Assembly: GCA_001931875.2 (NCBI GenBank)
Contig: MSJH02000834.1
Location: forward strand, 124,001-188,000
DNA: 64,000 nt
Direction of reading: 5' to 3'
Origin: Byssochlamys sp. IMV 00236
Taxonomy: Eukaryota; Ascomycota; Eurotiomycetes; Eurotiales; Thermoascaceae
Position 1 is the stretch's first letter. Each line of letters begins with the position of its first letter. This document shows, piece after piece, positions 21,737 through 32,372 of the stretch. The notes under the pieces are model-generated. The model did not search any database. It was not told the DNA's origin and saw only the letters and a program-made list of their open reading frames with translations. The position numbers and the translations under genes were made by a program.

Positions 21737-21760
21737 TTAGTTGTATCCGCCACGACCCAT
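21737..21760 (-). CDS. Upstream mini-ORF encoding MGRGGYN
   Basis: Seven codons and a stop (ATG GGT CGT GGC GGA TAC AAC TAA), 192 nt before the 42-residue frame and downstream of the TATA box. It encodes exactly the same seven residues as the N-terminus of that frame, with four synonymous codon differences or more across the copies. It may be an upstream ORF in the leader, or the stub of an ancestral repeat. No splice donor follows directly that would join it to the later copy. Confidence 0.35.
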   Translation of the reverse strand: MGRGGYN

Positions 21761-21928
21761 GAACGAAGTGGATATAATGGTGATCTGAGGCAGTGTTTGC
21801 AAAGGATATAGATGAAGCTATTATAGACTTGTATAATAGAGAGCTTGTATATATGTAGCGTAGTGTAGTATAGTTTGTATGGTATGATAGATGAGAATCG
21901 AATCCTTCAAACACAGGAAGCCACCATG

Positions 21929-21936
21929 CTTATATA
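21929..21936 (-). promoter_or_regulatory. TATA box (TATATAAG) of the GRGGYN mini-gene
   Basis: TATATAAG on the minus strand, about 170 nt upstream of the MGRGGYN upstream ORF and followed by a pyrimidine/CTA-rich leader, as in many fungal promoters. Confidence 0.45.
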
Positions 21937-21969
21937 TCTACTCCAGCAGACGCGCCTCCATACTATTTT

Positions 21970-24900
21970 CTTCTTTTATGATGACATAGATCCTCAACCT
22001 GACCCTCCAGGCACCGACGGACCCCGATAGTTACTATGTATTGCTGACCCGCCTGAAGGGCTACACTAGCTAGGTAAACAGGGTGCTCACCAGGGTCCCT
22101 GGCTTAGCGCCCGACGCCGATGAGCCATCAGCCTCCGTGGGCCTGAAAAGGAACCAAGCCTCCCTAGCGATGGGTCTCGAATCTGAACGACACCTGAACT
22201 CTGACGAGGATGAGAAGAGCGCACATACGCAAACGTTCTGTCGTTGTCATTCTTCAGAGAGAAAATGCAAGTCTGAGTCTGACATGATAATCTCTGAAGG
22301 GGGGCGATGAGTGGTAATCAGTTAACTGACTAATTACATAGATCATGAAGCTGGTCCATTATTAATACCATGTCTTTTTTGAGGGTATCTACTTATCTTG
22401 TATGCCTAGGTAGGTACATACTTTGAAGTGTACATACATACATACATACATTTCCGTCCCATCCACTCAACTCGGGCATTATCCGTACGGGCGCCGTTAA
22501 GTTATCATCATTACAACTAGTTACTCAGTACAATACCATTACTTGCTTCTCATTGACCAATAAAGCTTCAAGAAGTAGATCTTCGCCCATCAGTTGGACG
22601 ATAGAACGGGTAGTCAAGGCTCACTGGACCCATAGCGGTAAGACAGTTACCTGTTACCTGGGTAAGCGCCCGCGCTATGCAAGAATAGAATATGAATACC
22701 TACATACAGTCGACTCTCACTATGTTACCGATACTGATTACTAGCACTGATGTAATTTCTTGTAGGAGATAAGGCGGTTTTCTGTCAAATCGAATTTCTT
22801 TTTTTTTTTTTTTTCGGATATATCATAGTTATCTGCGATGTAGCGAACTGTCCAGACAGTTAAGGATCGAGTTTTGAAGCAGCTGAACGGCGCCCCGGGT
22901 TTATCGTCTAGTAATTCCGGTATTATTATTATTATTATTTTTCAGCGCGGGAAAGAAAGAAGGAAACAAACAGCTGACCCTGAGGCATTGCCCCGGATTG
23001 TCCCTTCCGCGTTCCCCGTGATTGTCTCGAACAAGTAAGTAGTTACTTAATTTGTTAGGATGATTATCAACCCTGTAGGTACTGTAAATTACTTTACACT
23101 AAAAAACACTTGAAGAGGCGTCCGATCGATTTATTTGGACAGCCCACTGGCTCCTAATTGACTTAGTGGTCCGATCTAAGTATCCATTCAGTCAAATCAG
23201 ATCGCCTTGTAGTATGACAATATGTGATGATTCATTCTTCATCCGCGTTGAAGCAGAATCTTCGTGCGCCTTACTTGTCGCATTGCATCGCCATTTGTCG
23301 CGATCGCAGGCACGAGACAGTTCGGACAAGTTCGATCCGTAGGCAACTGTCTTCGTCCAGAGCGTTTTCTGCCAGTTAATTACTTGCTCCTACACAAGAG
23401 TCTGCTGCCTAGGGCCGGTCTCGAGTTTACTCATCCCGAGTCAAACTGTTCAAGTATACATCGATCGCGCACAGCCCGCGCGATGTACACTGAAAGACCA
23501 ATAAGAAAGCCTATCAGCATTAGAAGAGAAACGAAGAGTCATCCCCGTCCAGAACATACTCTAGGAAATTACGGCGATTACTTAGGCGTGTGTACCGTCC
23601 ACCAAAAAAAAAAGGAAGAAAAAAGAAAGAAACAAAACGGCCCCCAGCCCGCCACTACCGCTGCAATGCCGATCGGGGCCGCTGCAAGTTTGACGTTAGA
23701 TATATCGACATTTGTCTAGAACACTGCCATAGAGGAGAAGAGTTCACAGATAATATTATGCCTTGCCACTTATTCGACCCATGGTTCTTATTCTTTTTTT
23801 TTTTTTTTTTCTTCGTCATGGGTAATATTTGTGGCCCCTTGCATATGTATGTATGCACGATTCACATCCCTGAGGTTTCCTTATGATTATTCTTTTTTTT
23901 TCCACTATTCCTCAAACTCTTCAGGCTGAGATTAGTACAGGGATTAACCATAATCTGGGAAATGGCAATCTCACCACGTGGCTTATGGTCGCACAGACTC
24001 GCAGGGCTTGTGGAAAAATTCCGCGACGGGTCAGTTCATATTTATAATTGCCATATCTGAGCGGGGAGCGAATCGATCCGAAGTGGATGTATGTATATTC
24101 ATTACTCCAGTAGTATGATGCCCCCCCGTGTACGATTTAGAAGACGAGATATCTTAACATCTTAATCCTGTGTATACTACACCGTCACCAGTAGACTATC
24201 CTAAAGTCAAAAAACACGACACACGGACCATTCAAAAGACAAAAAGTATATGCTTAAACTGATTTAAGTGACGCCTCCAAAAGGCCTAACCGCGCATACT
24301 AAGCAGTATGTTTAGTTACTAATAACTACTATCTAATCTAATGCTTTACTCAATAATCGCCACATGGTCCGGTGCATTATTCACAAAATACGGCCCCCCG
24401 ATCCCGATCTCCATATTACCAATATTCGACCATTAATAATGCTCATCCTTGCAGAAGCACGGAACAACTTCCCCAGAGACTATCTTGAGCGTTGGACCCG
24501 ATGAGATGGGGCTATGCAACTAATTTACATTAGAAGTATATTTTAAGTAGCATTACGACTCCTAGAACTGTCACTGGATAGGGAAATGTCTACTCGAAGC
24601 AGATGGTGTATAGTTAACTAAGCAAGAAAACAGAATCAGCTGACAAAAGGCGTTCCATGATCCTGGTTGGTTCCTAGAATATTCGCATGGTTCGTCGCAA
24701 TACTAACGTAAATTAGAAAAGGGGTCTTACTTAATATGCTAAGAGGGGTTTTTTTTTTGTTTAAGAGTAAGAATCTTAATTGGTCTAATTAGTTATAGTA
24801 TCTTTAATAGTTCTAAGTATGGTATATACTTGCTAGTCCTACTCTACTACAGGGGTTTTAGTTACTTTGTATTTCTTGTTTTATATGTAATACGTGAAGT

Positions 24901-26286
24901 GCGACCCTGAACCTTCTACACCTTTGGCAAATAGTATGATTTATACTGTATGGTATATAGTTGTAAACTGCCGCGTCTTGGGGTATACTAAAAATAATTA
25001 TAGAACTGGACTTGTCGCTGATTGGCAAGGATCGATCGATTACAGTCCTGTAATTCGCGGTTAACTCCGCAATTAAGTGACCAGGCGTGACACTGTCAGC
25101 CACTAACTCGGTTTAGTGGTCCTTATAATACTTGGCCCTGGCAGGTATTATTATGGAACCTATCAAATCTAATAACTATCTGCGCAGTAATTAACGATAT
25201 CACTCACATGCGCCTGGGGCGCCTTTTCCCTTCTTTCTAACCCTTTTTTGATAGTCTTCAGCAGTTCGTTAGAATTAGTCTTTAACTAGATGGCGACTGA
25301 CGACGAGTTATATCTGCGTATCAGCATTCAAGGATCACTCCAGCTTACTGTGTTTCGCAAGCAAAATTATAATTTGGCACTTTTGTTTTTTTCTATTCTC
25401 GCGTGGTCCAGGGGTCAAGGGCTATATGCACAATGTGTCTGTCCTGCAAGGGAAAAAGAGGGCTGTTTGGCATTATATTATTATTAGCCCGCTGCATCTA
25501 TGATAGGCGAGGATTTGTCTGCCTTATTCTGCAAGGTACGATGGATTTCCCACGTGGGATTGGGGGCCGACAGTTCGACTGGTAGTAGGACTTCTCGTCT
25601 GGGAAGGGGGACGGTCCTCTTGGTTTTCTTCATTGTACATACAACGGTATTACTTCACATCCTCGTATCTGAGGCTTAAAATTGAATCCGGGATTCGATC
25701 AGCTGCACTTTGCTCTCTTGAACCCTCGGGATTGCTAAGATGATAACGATGCTGCGCCCGGGGAAATCCGGAGCTGAGTGCCGTGAAAATGAGGCTCGCC
25801 TTGAAGTTACTATTTAGTATTCTAGTTAGTAAATGGCTCTGTTCTTGCCGCTGATCGACCATGAGGCCTCGACTGCGCAAACCACTAACGGCAGTTCCGT
25901 CCCTTCTGTGACTGTTTGTCCCGTCTGGCCTGAGGAATCTTGAGTCATTATTGAGCGCGATGAAACACATGATCACGAAAGCAACATACATATGGTAATT
26001 ACAATTCGTGACTCTTCTGCAGGGCGCAGCGTTCGCCAAGCCACGCTAGAACTGTCAGCTGAGTCTTCCAGAAGCCTGCCTTTTCCGTTTCTGACGTCAT
26101 GTGAGTTCGTGTCGAGGCCATAGTAGTTAGCAGGGATTCTCTAGATGTAAAAGATCCACGACATGGATGAGTAGAAGTGAGGCGGAATGTACCGTAAAAC
26201 AAGAGACTCCAAGAACCTAGATTCAGGTAATGGTATTATTGTTCCAATGAAAAATCATTAGAGAGCAATTTCTTTCACAATCAGAT
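21970..26286. other. Gene-poor AT-rich region
   Basis: About 4.3 kb without a recognisable gene. It contains homopolymer runs (T tracts near 22800, 23795 and 24750), a CATA tandem at 22432-22451, a TTA/ATT run near 22921-22938 and many stop codons in all frames. Open frames of 60-150 codons exist (for example 23264-23719 and 25290-25487) but none has a family motif; the one at 25290 starts plausibly (MATDDELYLR) but soon degenerates. No intact transposon was recognised. The composition would fit old, mutated repeat DNA. Confidence 0.5.
22432..22451. repeat. CATA tetranucleotide microsatellite
   Basis: About five copies of the unit CATA in tandem. Confidence 0.9.
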
Positions 26287-26377
26287 GGGGCGGTGGCGTA
26301 GTTGGGAGCGCGTCAGACTGAAGTTCACTTCAGCCAAGCAAATCTGAAGGTCACCGGTTCGATCCCGGTTCACCCCA
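26287..26377 (+). tRNA. tRNA-Phe (GAA) with an 18-nt intron
   Basis: The sequence folds as a tRNA. The D arm is GCGT/GCGC, the anticodon stem is TCAGA/TCTGA with loop CTGAAG-A, and anticodon GAA at 26320-26322 is followed by an intron at 26324-26341, the canonical place after position 37. The T arm is ACCGG-TTCGATC-CCGGT, and the internal B box GGTTCGATCCC lies at 26356-26366. A T5 run at 26382-26386 can terminate Pol III. The acceptor stem GGGGCGG/TCACCCC has a C-A mismatch at the fifth pair and a terminal G-T, while the other pairs hold; G in place of that A would restore it. It may be functional or slightly decayed. Confidence 0.88.
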
Positions 26378-26929
26378 TTACTTTTTGCTCTTTTTTGTTC
26401 TTTTTGTCTATCTTGAAAATGTTTCTAGATAGTGTCATGATGCGCTATTATTTTTATTGCTCTGGGGCCGTGTAGCGAGGACCAATAGTAATGCACACTT
26501 TGACTGTTTATTCATGTTATACCTACTCCATGAAAGTAATCAGAGAAGATATGTAAGCGGAACAGCAGGACATCGCGAATTTTCGATTGTGGTTGTAGGG
26601 AATATATATTCTTTCTAGCACCTTTGTACTAAAGAGATCGACGGAAGGGAACACTCACGAGCATCGGTATTGTTCAATGCTCGGATCTGAGGCAACTCCC
26701 CGAATCTATTGTTATCGTGTAACTTCCTGGATAGAGTCATATTCCTCTCTGATAAATAGGTTCCAGTATGCCTCGGTTGTGGATAATTCCAAATACTGAA
26801 AGAGCAACCGAAGGAACTGCCACAACACCAGAAACGACTGGTCTGAGAAAGGCTACTTACAAAACCAAACATATCTATCAATAGAACGCTCGCTTGGAAA
26901 TATATATACCGTGAACAGCAAAGACAGCT
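26378..26929. other. Intergenic region after tRNA-Phe
   Basis: T-rich tRNA terminator, then sequence without coding signal up to the 3' end of the phosphotransferase gene. Confidence 0.45.
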
Positions 26930-27833
26930 CTAGATACCCTTCGACAGGACAAAATAAACAAAAGGATGGTAGATTCTCTCCTCGTCCACAGGATCCAGGA
27001 TCATTGGCAGATATTTGGTGTACCATTCCTCCTGCATAACATCATCGAAATATTTCGGATTGATACCCACCTGTCGTGCCTTACAGTACTCCCAGTAAGA
27101 TGGATACCACCCAGCCTGACCCCAGTCGATGATCGCTGCAACCTTCGGATTCGGGCCCCGTGAGAGGAGAATGTTGGGTGGTGAGATATCATCATGCGTG
27201 AACACAATAGGTGTCTCGTCAGTGATATCTATTCCACAAGCATGCTGGAACCGTTGGACAGCATCATCTCCCTCACAAGGACCAGCGGTATCTGGATGGC
27301 TCTGAAGAAATATCTCATTCAATGGCTTCTTACCCAAGCTGCCTATATGAATAAAAAAAGACATGTTAGCTTCCAGTTATATCGAAATTGGAGAAGACAT
27401 CGTTACCGATATAGTGCCCCTCCTGTTTCAAAGCCCTCCATGCTTTAACCATGCGCCTGAGCTCCTCGCAAACAGCTCGTCTCTCTGTTTCACTCATACT
27501 GGCCCATCTCTCTTGCAAGGTCTCGCCTTCGATCAAAGACATGTAGATAAATCCCTGACCGCCATCCTCAGTCCAGTCAAAGACCTTGGGAATGGGTACT
27601 TGCCCCCGCAAGCTCTCATACAACATCATTTGCGTTTGAGCTTCGACAGTAGTGACGTTGGATCCATATTTAACAAGTAGCCCTTGCGATGGGATTATCA
27701 CGGGTGGCGGGCGACCAAATATTTTGCTACGGACATGGCCAGACTCCCTGTTGATAGCCCTGATCTCGGCTGGCGTGGGTAGCGTAGGTTCTCGCCCACT
27801 GCTGTAGGAGGGAGAGGCTGGGAAACTCTTCAT
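26930..27833 (-). CDS. APH-family phosphotransferase (aminoglycoside/choline kinase-like)
   Basis: Two exons on the minus strand, 27833-27407 and 27342-26930, joined in phase 1 (HYIG | SLGKKP), encode about 279 residues. The protein-kinase-like fold is shown by the N-lobe segment IPSQGLLVKYG with its lysine, the hinge (GFIYMSLIEGETL), the catalytic loop FTHDDISPPNILL (His-x-Asp and Asn) and the metal-binding IIDWGQAGWYPSYWE. Fungal genomes carry many such genes; their small-molecule substrates are mostly unknown and there is no reason to assume antibiotic resistance. Length is typical of the short fungal subfamily. The donor is GTAACG and the acceptor TAG. Confidence 0.9.
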
Positions 27834-28178
27834 TTATCGCTGAAGATAATATCGGAACTGCATACAGCTTCGAAGTATCCAATGTCCAAGATAGCGCTGT
27901 GACAGAGGCAAGTGGTTCTTTAACTGTTTTAAGAATATGCTCCGCAAGCAAATCAAGTACAATGTGGTATTTCACGCCATGTAGAGTCCTTGTATAATGA
28001 TGTGAATAGGTTCGTGTTCCTTTGTCCTCATGTATAGTTTATACAGCTAGGCAGAAGCCTTTTCGTTGGCGCTACGTAGTTAACTATAAACTTAGGCGCC
28101 GAGATCACTTACTCAGTGCATCAGCTTCCAGGCATCTCTTATCGAAACAAAACAATTAATAACTCCTCATACATAACA
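27834..28178. other. Divergent intergenic region
   Basis: About 345 bp between the phosphotransferase (-) and the 204-residue protein (+). No motif recognised. Confidence 0.45.
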
Positions 28179-28860
28179 ATGGCATCTACATCCAATACAG
28201 CCCCGCCCCCACCACCGCCGCCTCAAGGAGTAATAACCAAGAAGACCGCGACCCCATCATCTATTCCAGAACAGCCACTTGTACCACCAACAGGCCCCAC
28301 TGGTGCATTTCTAGTCGAACTGTTGATATACAATGGCGCACCCTTCAAAGATCACTGGGCGTACTACGTAGGCTCGCACGACGAGCTGGACATTGGCGTG
28401 AAGATTCATGCCACGGGGGATGTGAGGAATGGGTTCAAATTCGAGGTGAAACGCAGCGAGAACCTTCGTACCAGCGAGGACGTTCCTACTAAGAGGACCC
28501 CGCTCCAGTGGGTTGACGAGAAGTATTTCGATAAAGAGGGGATGTTTAATAATGGAGTGTACAAGGTTGATGATCTTCCTACTTGTGGTTTTGAGGCTAG
28601 TGTTTATAAAGTCAAGGCACCTGCGAAGAGCCTTAATGCGATTGATGATAATGTGAGATTCCTAGTTAATTAAATTTGTTGGTTCTAGGATATGTATGGA
28701 CTGACTGAATAAATCACAGGATACAAGAATAAGGAATGTTGGGAAGAAAATTAAGCAACGTGATTGTCAGACGTGGATCGTGGAGTCAGCCGCCCAGCTC
28801 GTCGAGGACGGTGTCTTCAGCAAGGAAGTTGTGGATTACCTTCAGGCGGTTAAGCAGTAA
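28179..28860 (+). CDS. Uncharacterised 204-residue fungal protein with proline-rich N-terminus
   Basis: Two exons, 28179-28652 and 28720-28860, phase 0, donor GTGAGA and acceptor CAG. The N-terminus has a run of eight prolines in TAPPPPPPPQG and a Pro/Thr-rich segment. From about residue 47 there is a globular domain (FLVELLIYNGAPFKDHWAYYV, split by its conserved FKDHWAYYV core, then GVKIHATGDV) that reads like a compact alpha/beta fold. The second exon (IRNVGKKIKQRDCQTWIVES) continues with a well-formed helical end. The spliced frame continuity and codon use support a real gene. I recall similar hypothetical proteins in other fungi but cannot name a characterised family. I chose the ATG at 28179 because the upstream codons back to 28116 look like leader. 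Confidence 0.75.
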
Positions 28861-29304
28861 TGGCGATTATTCATGGGATTTATAGGATCACGGGAGTATC
28901 TTGCAGAATCACTGCGATGTCGAGCCCGAGGACACGGACACTTGCACAATACACATAGAAGATATATGGAAGTCGTTCGAGTCTACTTCTTCTAATATGC
29001 AGTATGAGTACTGCCAAAGAAGACTGGTTATTTATCTTGTAGCTGTACAATGGTCAAAAGTCTAGACAGGCAGGCCTAATGTATCCGAGGCGAAACGACT
29101 AACTTTCGTCACCATGTCCTCTAACGTGTGGTGTTTCCAGTGTCTATAAGTTTAGGCAAGTTGGTGCCCGACTTCGACACTGTCTAATAGTTAGACTTGG
29201 AGACTTCCAATTCTATCATTGTATGAGGCCCGCCTGATTAGAATTATATTTATTTCATCCAGCCCAGCATTGTGCCTAACAACGGATCCCGAGGTAGTAA
29301 ATCT
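28861..29304. other. Convergent intergenic region
   Basis: About 440 bp between the 3' ends of the 204-residue protein gene and the glucosyltransferase. No coding signal. Confidence 0.45.
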
Positions 29305-32300
29305 TCAAGAGCGCTCTCGCAGTTCACGCCATCTACGAATCACCTCTGCTTGCTCTCCATGTGATGCAGCGCACATTTCCTGAATGCCTTGCGTGATACG
29401 TGATCGTACAATTTCTTTGGACTTGTCTCTAGCAAGTGATTTGCGAAGAGTTTTGTGGAGTCCATCCAAGGGAAACCCAGCTAATCCCCAAATACCTATA
29501 TCATGGGAGATGGCTCAGAATTCGTGTCCCTCCAAAAAAGAAGAGTAAACGGACGTACCTGCAGCTGGTTTGAAAATGACACCACCTAGGCCCTTTCCAA
29601 TTCCTTTGACTAACCCTTTGCCACCTGACTGCTGAAAACCTTGAGCAGGCTGAGTGACGAGTCCAGTCACACCGTGATAAAATCCCTGCACAAGCTCCTA
29701 CAACAGGTGAGTGATTCTGAACCAATAGTGCATGCCTGGGCATAATTTGCCTGCTTACCTTTTGAGCCGCACCGAGTCCGCTCCCAATCCCTCTCACAGT
29801 CGGAATTTTTTGGACCGTGGTGTCATGGTACAACTTGGGCAAGTTATGGAATCCCTTGGCCATGCTGAGAGTCACATCCGTTGGTATAACCAGTACAAAG
29901 TTTAGCGAGTGCTTGGCTAATCTGGCTGTTTTGTCGCGCGTATATACAAGCTTCCTCCTTTTCCGGCTGTGCACTTTTGGAGGCTTTTGGATCTCTTGGT
30001 CTGCATTAATTTCATTATCGGTATCGCCGGCGCCTGAAGTGGGCATATCTCCGTGACCATCTCCTCCAACATTACCGTTTTGATTCTTCGTACTTGGTTG
30101 GCACGGATTATTGACATTCGCGTTTCCATCCTCTACATTGTTATGAGAAGCCTCATACTGAGCCACAGGTCGACGGCCATCTTTGGGTTGCTGATTTGAC
30201 ATACAATCCGCAAAGTGCTCCATTGCCCATTCTCTTATCCGGTAATCGCGGGTTGTACCCTTGGAATCGGCCACGGGTAGAATATCGACGATTTGCTCTG
30301 GGACTCGCACAAGTCCAATGATGAAGTCCGTTATTATGCCGTAAAGAACCGCCGCAGTTGCCGAAATAGGCCCCTTTGGATCGCGGGTTGTGTCATATTC
30401 GCGGGCTCGGTATCTAGAGGTTCCATTGTTAGGACAAGGAGGCTAGATATAATTCTTGCTTGCTCTACCTACAAGTTCACATCACCTGGCGAAATATGTC
30501 CCCTATGCATTAGAATCGAGAATGCAAATGCACTCAGTCCGATATGCAAGTGCCGATGCCACCACACAGCGGGCCTATTGGGGCAGATAGAGCACCGTAA
30601 TGCGTCGACGTCTAAATGTCGATGGAAGCTGCGTACAGCTTCTGCTGTCCCATTTTCAAGCCTCATTTTCTGTCCAATTTCCTCGGCGGATTTCCGCACA
30701 GGCAATTCAAGAGCCTTCATGATGGCTGCGGCTAATCTTTCTGAAGTCAGTCGCCTGTATGGGACTGGCGGTGGTCCTGCGCCGGCCTTTTCCACAATAG
30801 AGCCCCAGAATGGCTGGTCACCAAAGAAGGGGATAATCACGGTAGGCCTTCCCAAGAGTAAACCTGCAGCTGTGGTTCCAGCACCGCCATGATGTACAAC
30901 GCATGAGACATGCTGGAAGAGCCAGTCATGAGGACACTTGTCCAAAAAGAACACATTGTCAGGTAACTCAGTCTCTTCGGAACCAAGATTGCTCCATCCT
31001 TTAGATATGAGTGCTCTTTGACCAGTCTGGCGAACAGCGTCGAGTATGACCTTTGTCAGTTTTCCCGGGTCCGCCACCACAATCGACCCAAAGCCAACAT
31101 AGATAGGGGTATCGCCCGCTTTGAGGAAGGCAACAAGATCTTCAGGAGGATTGTAGTGAGAATTGCCCGGCAAAACTTGAAAACCGCAAACATCAATGTT
31201 ATCCGGCCAATCTTGTGGCTTAGGCAGGAGGGATGGCGACCTATGCTTATCAGCCCCTCTGGCCGTAGATCCTAAGAAATTCCACGTACCAGAGATATGC
31301 GTATGGGATTTGCAACCGATGGTTCATGGTGGGAGCTCGTATAGCATCCAATGGGTCTAGTCCTAGCTCCTTCCTGCGAAAGCGATTGATCAGATCTCCC
31401 AACCCTTCCCACATCATCACCTCCACAATACCATATGATGCGAGGTTTGCCACAGATGGTTTGGTGCTATGCGGACGAATATTTGCTAGTGGGTGGGGGA
31501 AATATTGCGTTGGTGACCACGGCATCCTACTTCCATTAAATCCTGATACATCCCTAGTATATGGTGTAGGCATTTCTCGACTCACGTAAACATAATATTC
31601 AATGGAACGCCCATTCTTTCGGCACAGCTCAAGTGCACAAAGACCGGGGGATTAGCGATAATCACATCGGCCACAAACGGTTGCACGGACTGATCTGTTG
31701 TATCAGTGTTTGAGTTCCGAGCGCTGGAATTCAAGGCGGTCCCATCGCCAGGTTCGAAACAAGACCGCCAGCATCCTGTGAAGATGGTCTTCATATCCCG
31801 CCGGCGTTTTAGGAGCCCACCACTACTGATTGTGCGCATACCCGGAATCAACCCCGGATTCTGGACCATAAAGGCCATCAACTGCTCTGGGTCTCCTCCA
31901 ACGTTGAAGAACTCCAGTCCTTCTTTTTTGATATCGTCACGGAATGTCAAGTGCGTAGCTAGCCTAACTCGATGGCCATGCTTTCGAAGCTCCTTACCCA
32001 GCGCCACAAATGGCTGGATATCCCCGCGCGACCCTACAACCTGAATCACGATGTTCAAACGTAGAGGAAATTGGTCTCCTTCTGGAACCGGTGTCTCTGG
32101 CCTAGGCTTTGCCGTGTCACGATCTGCCCTTGGTTGCATATACTTGGCTAATGATGAGATCCATGGCTTTTGTTTCCCGAATTTTATACCCAGCCTCCCA
32201 TCGTCTGTTTGTCCATGATAACCGATCAGTACTGGGGATGTCTTCCAATCCGGGGTGACATACCCGTTACATAGACACCATCTCTCAGGTTCGACTCTGA

Positions 32301-32372
32301 TGTAGTCGTAGACCCGTCACTCATTGAAGGCCTAGAGCTGGGCTGGTCCAAGGGATTGTCTTCTTCTGTCAT
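29305..32372 (-). CDS. UDP-glucosyltransferase, sterol 3-beta-glucosyltransferase-like, with C-terminal VPS13/ATG2-like tail
   Basis: Seven exons on the minus strand: 32372-32279, 32231-31586, 31526-31290, 31240-30473, 30413-29759, 29697-29559 and 29495-29305, all frame-consistent, giving about 909 residues. The N-lobe has IVIQVVGSRGDIQPFVALGKEL, here cut at its conserved GSRGDIQP core. The middle has MPWSPTQYFPHPLA and AYLWSPSLLPKP, and the C-lobe has the UDP-sugar motif VVHHGGAGTTAAGL (about 438-451) with PFFGDQPFWG. These are marks of GT1 sterol glucosyltransferases (Atg26/UGT80 type). It lacks the PH/GRAM domains of Atg26. After about residue 600 comes a long variable linker with a basic patch (HSRKRRKLVY), then a tail with YHGVTGLVTQP, GLVKGIGKGLGG and GIWGLAGFPLDG that resembles the C-terminal lipid-transfer protein motif. 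The first intron (47 nt, donor GTGTCT) is the least certain. Confidence 0.88.

Noticed and set aside
26930..27833. Antibiotic-resistance interpretation of the APH-type phosphotransferase
   Set aside because: This fold is common in fungi with unknown small-molecule substrates; nothing in the context points to resistance.
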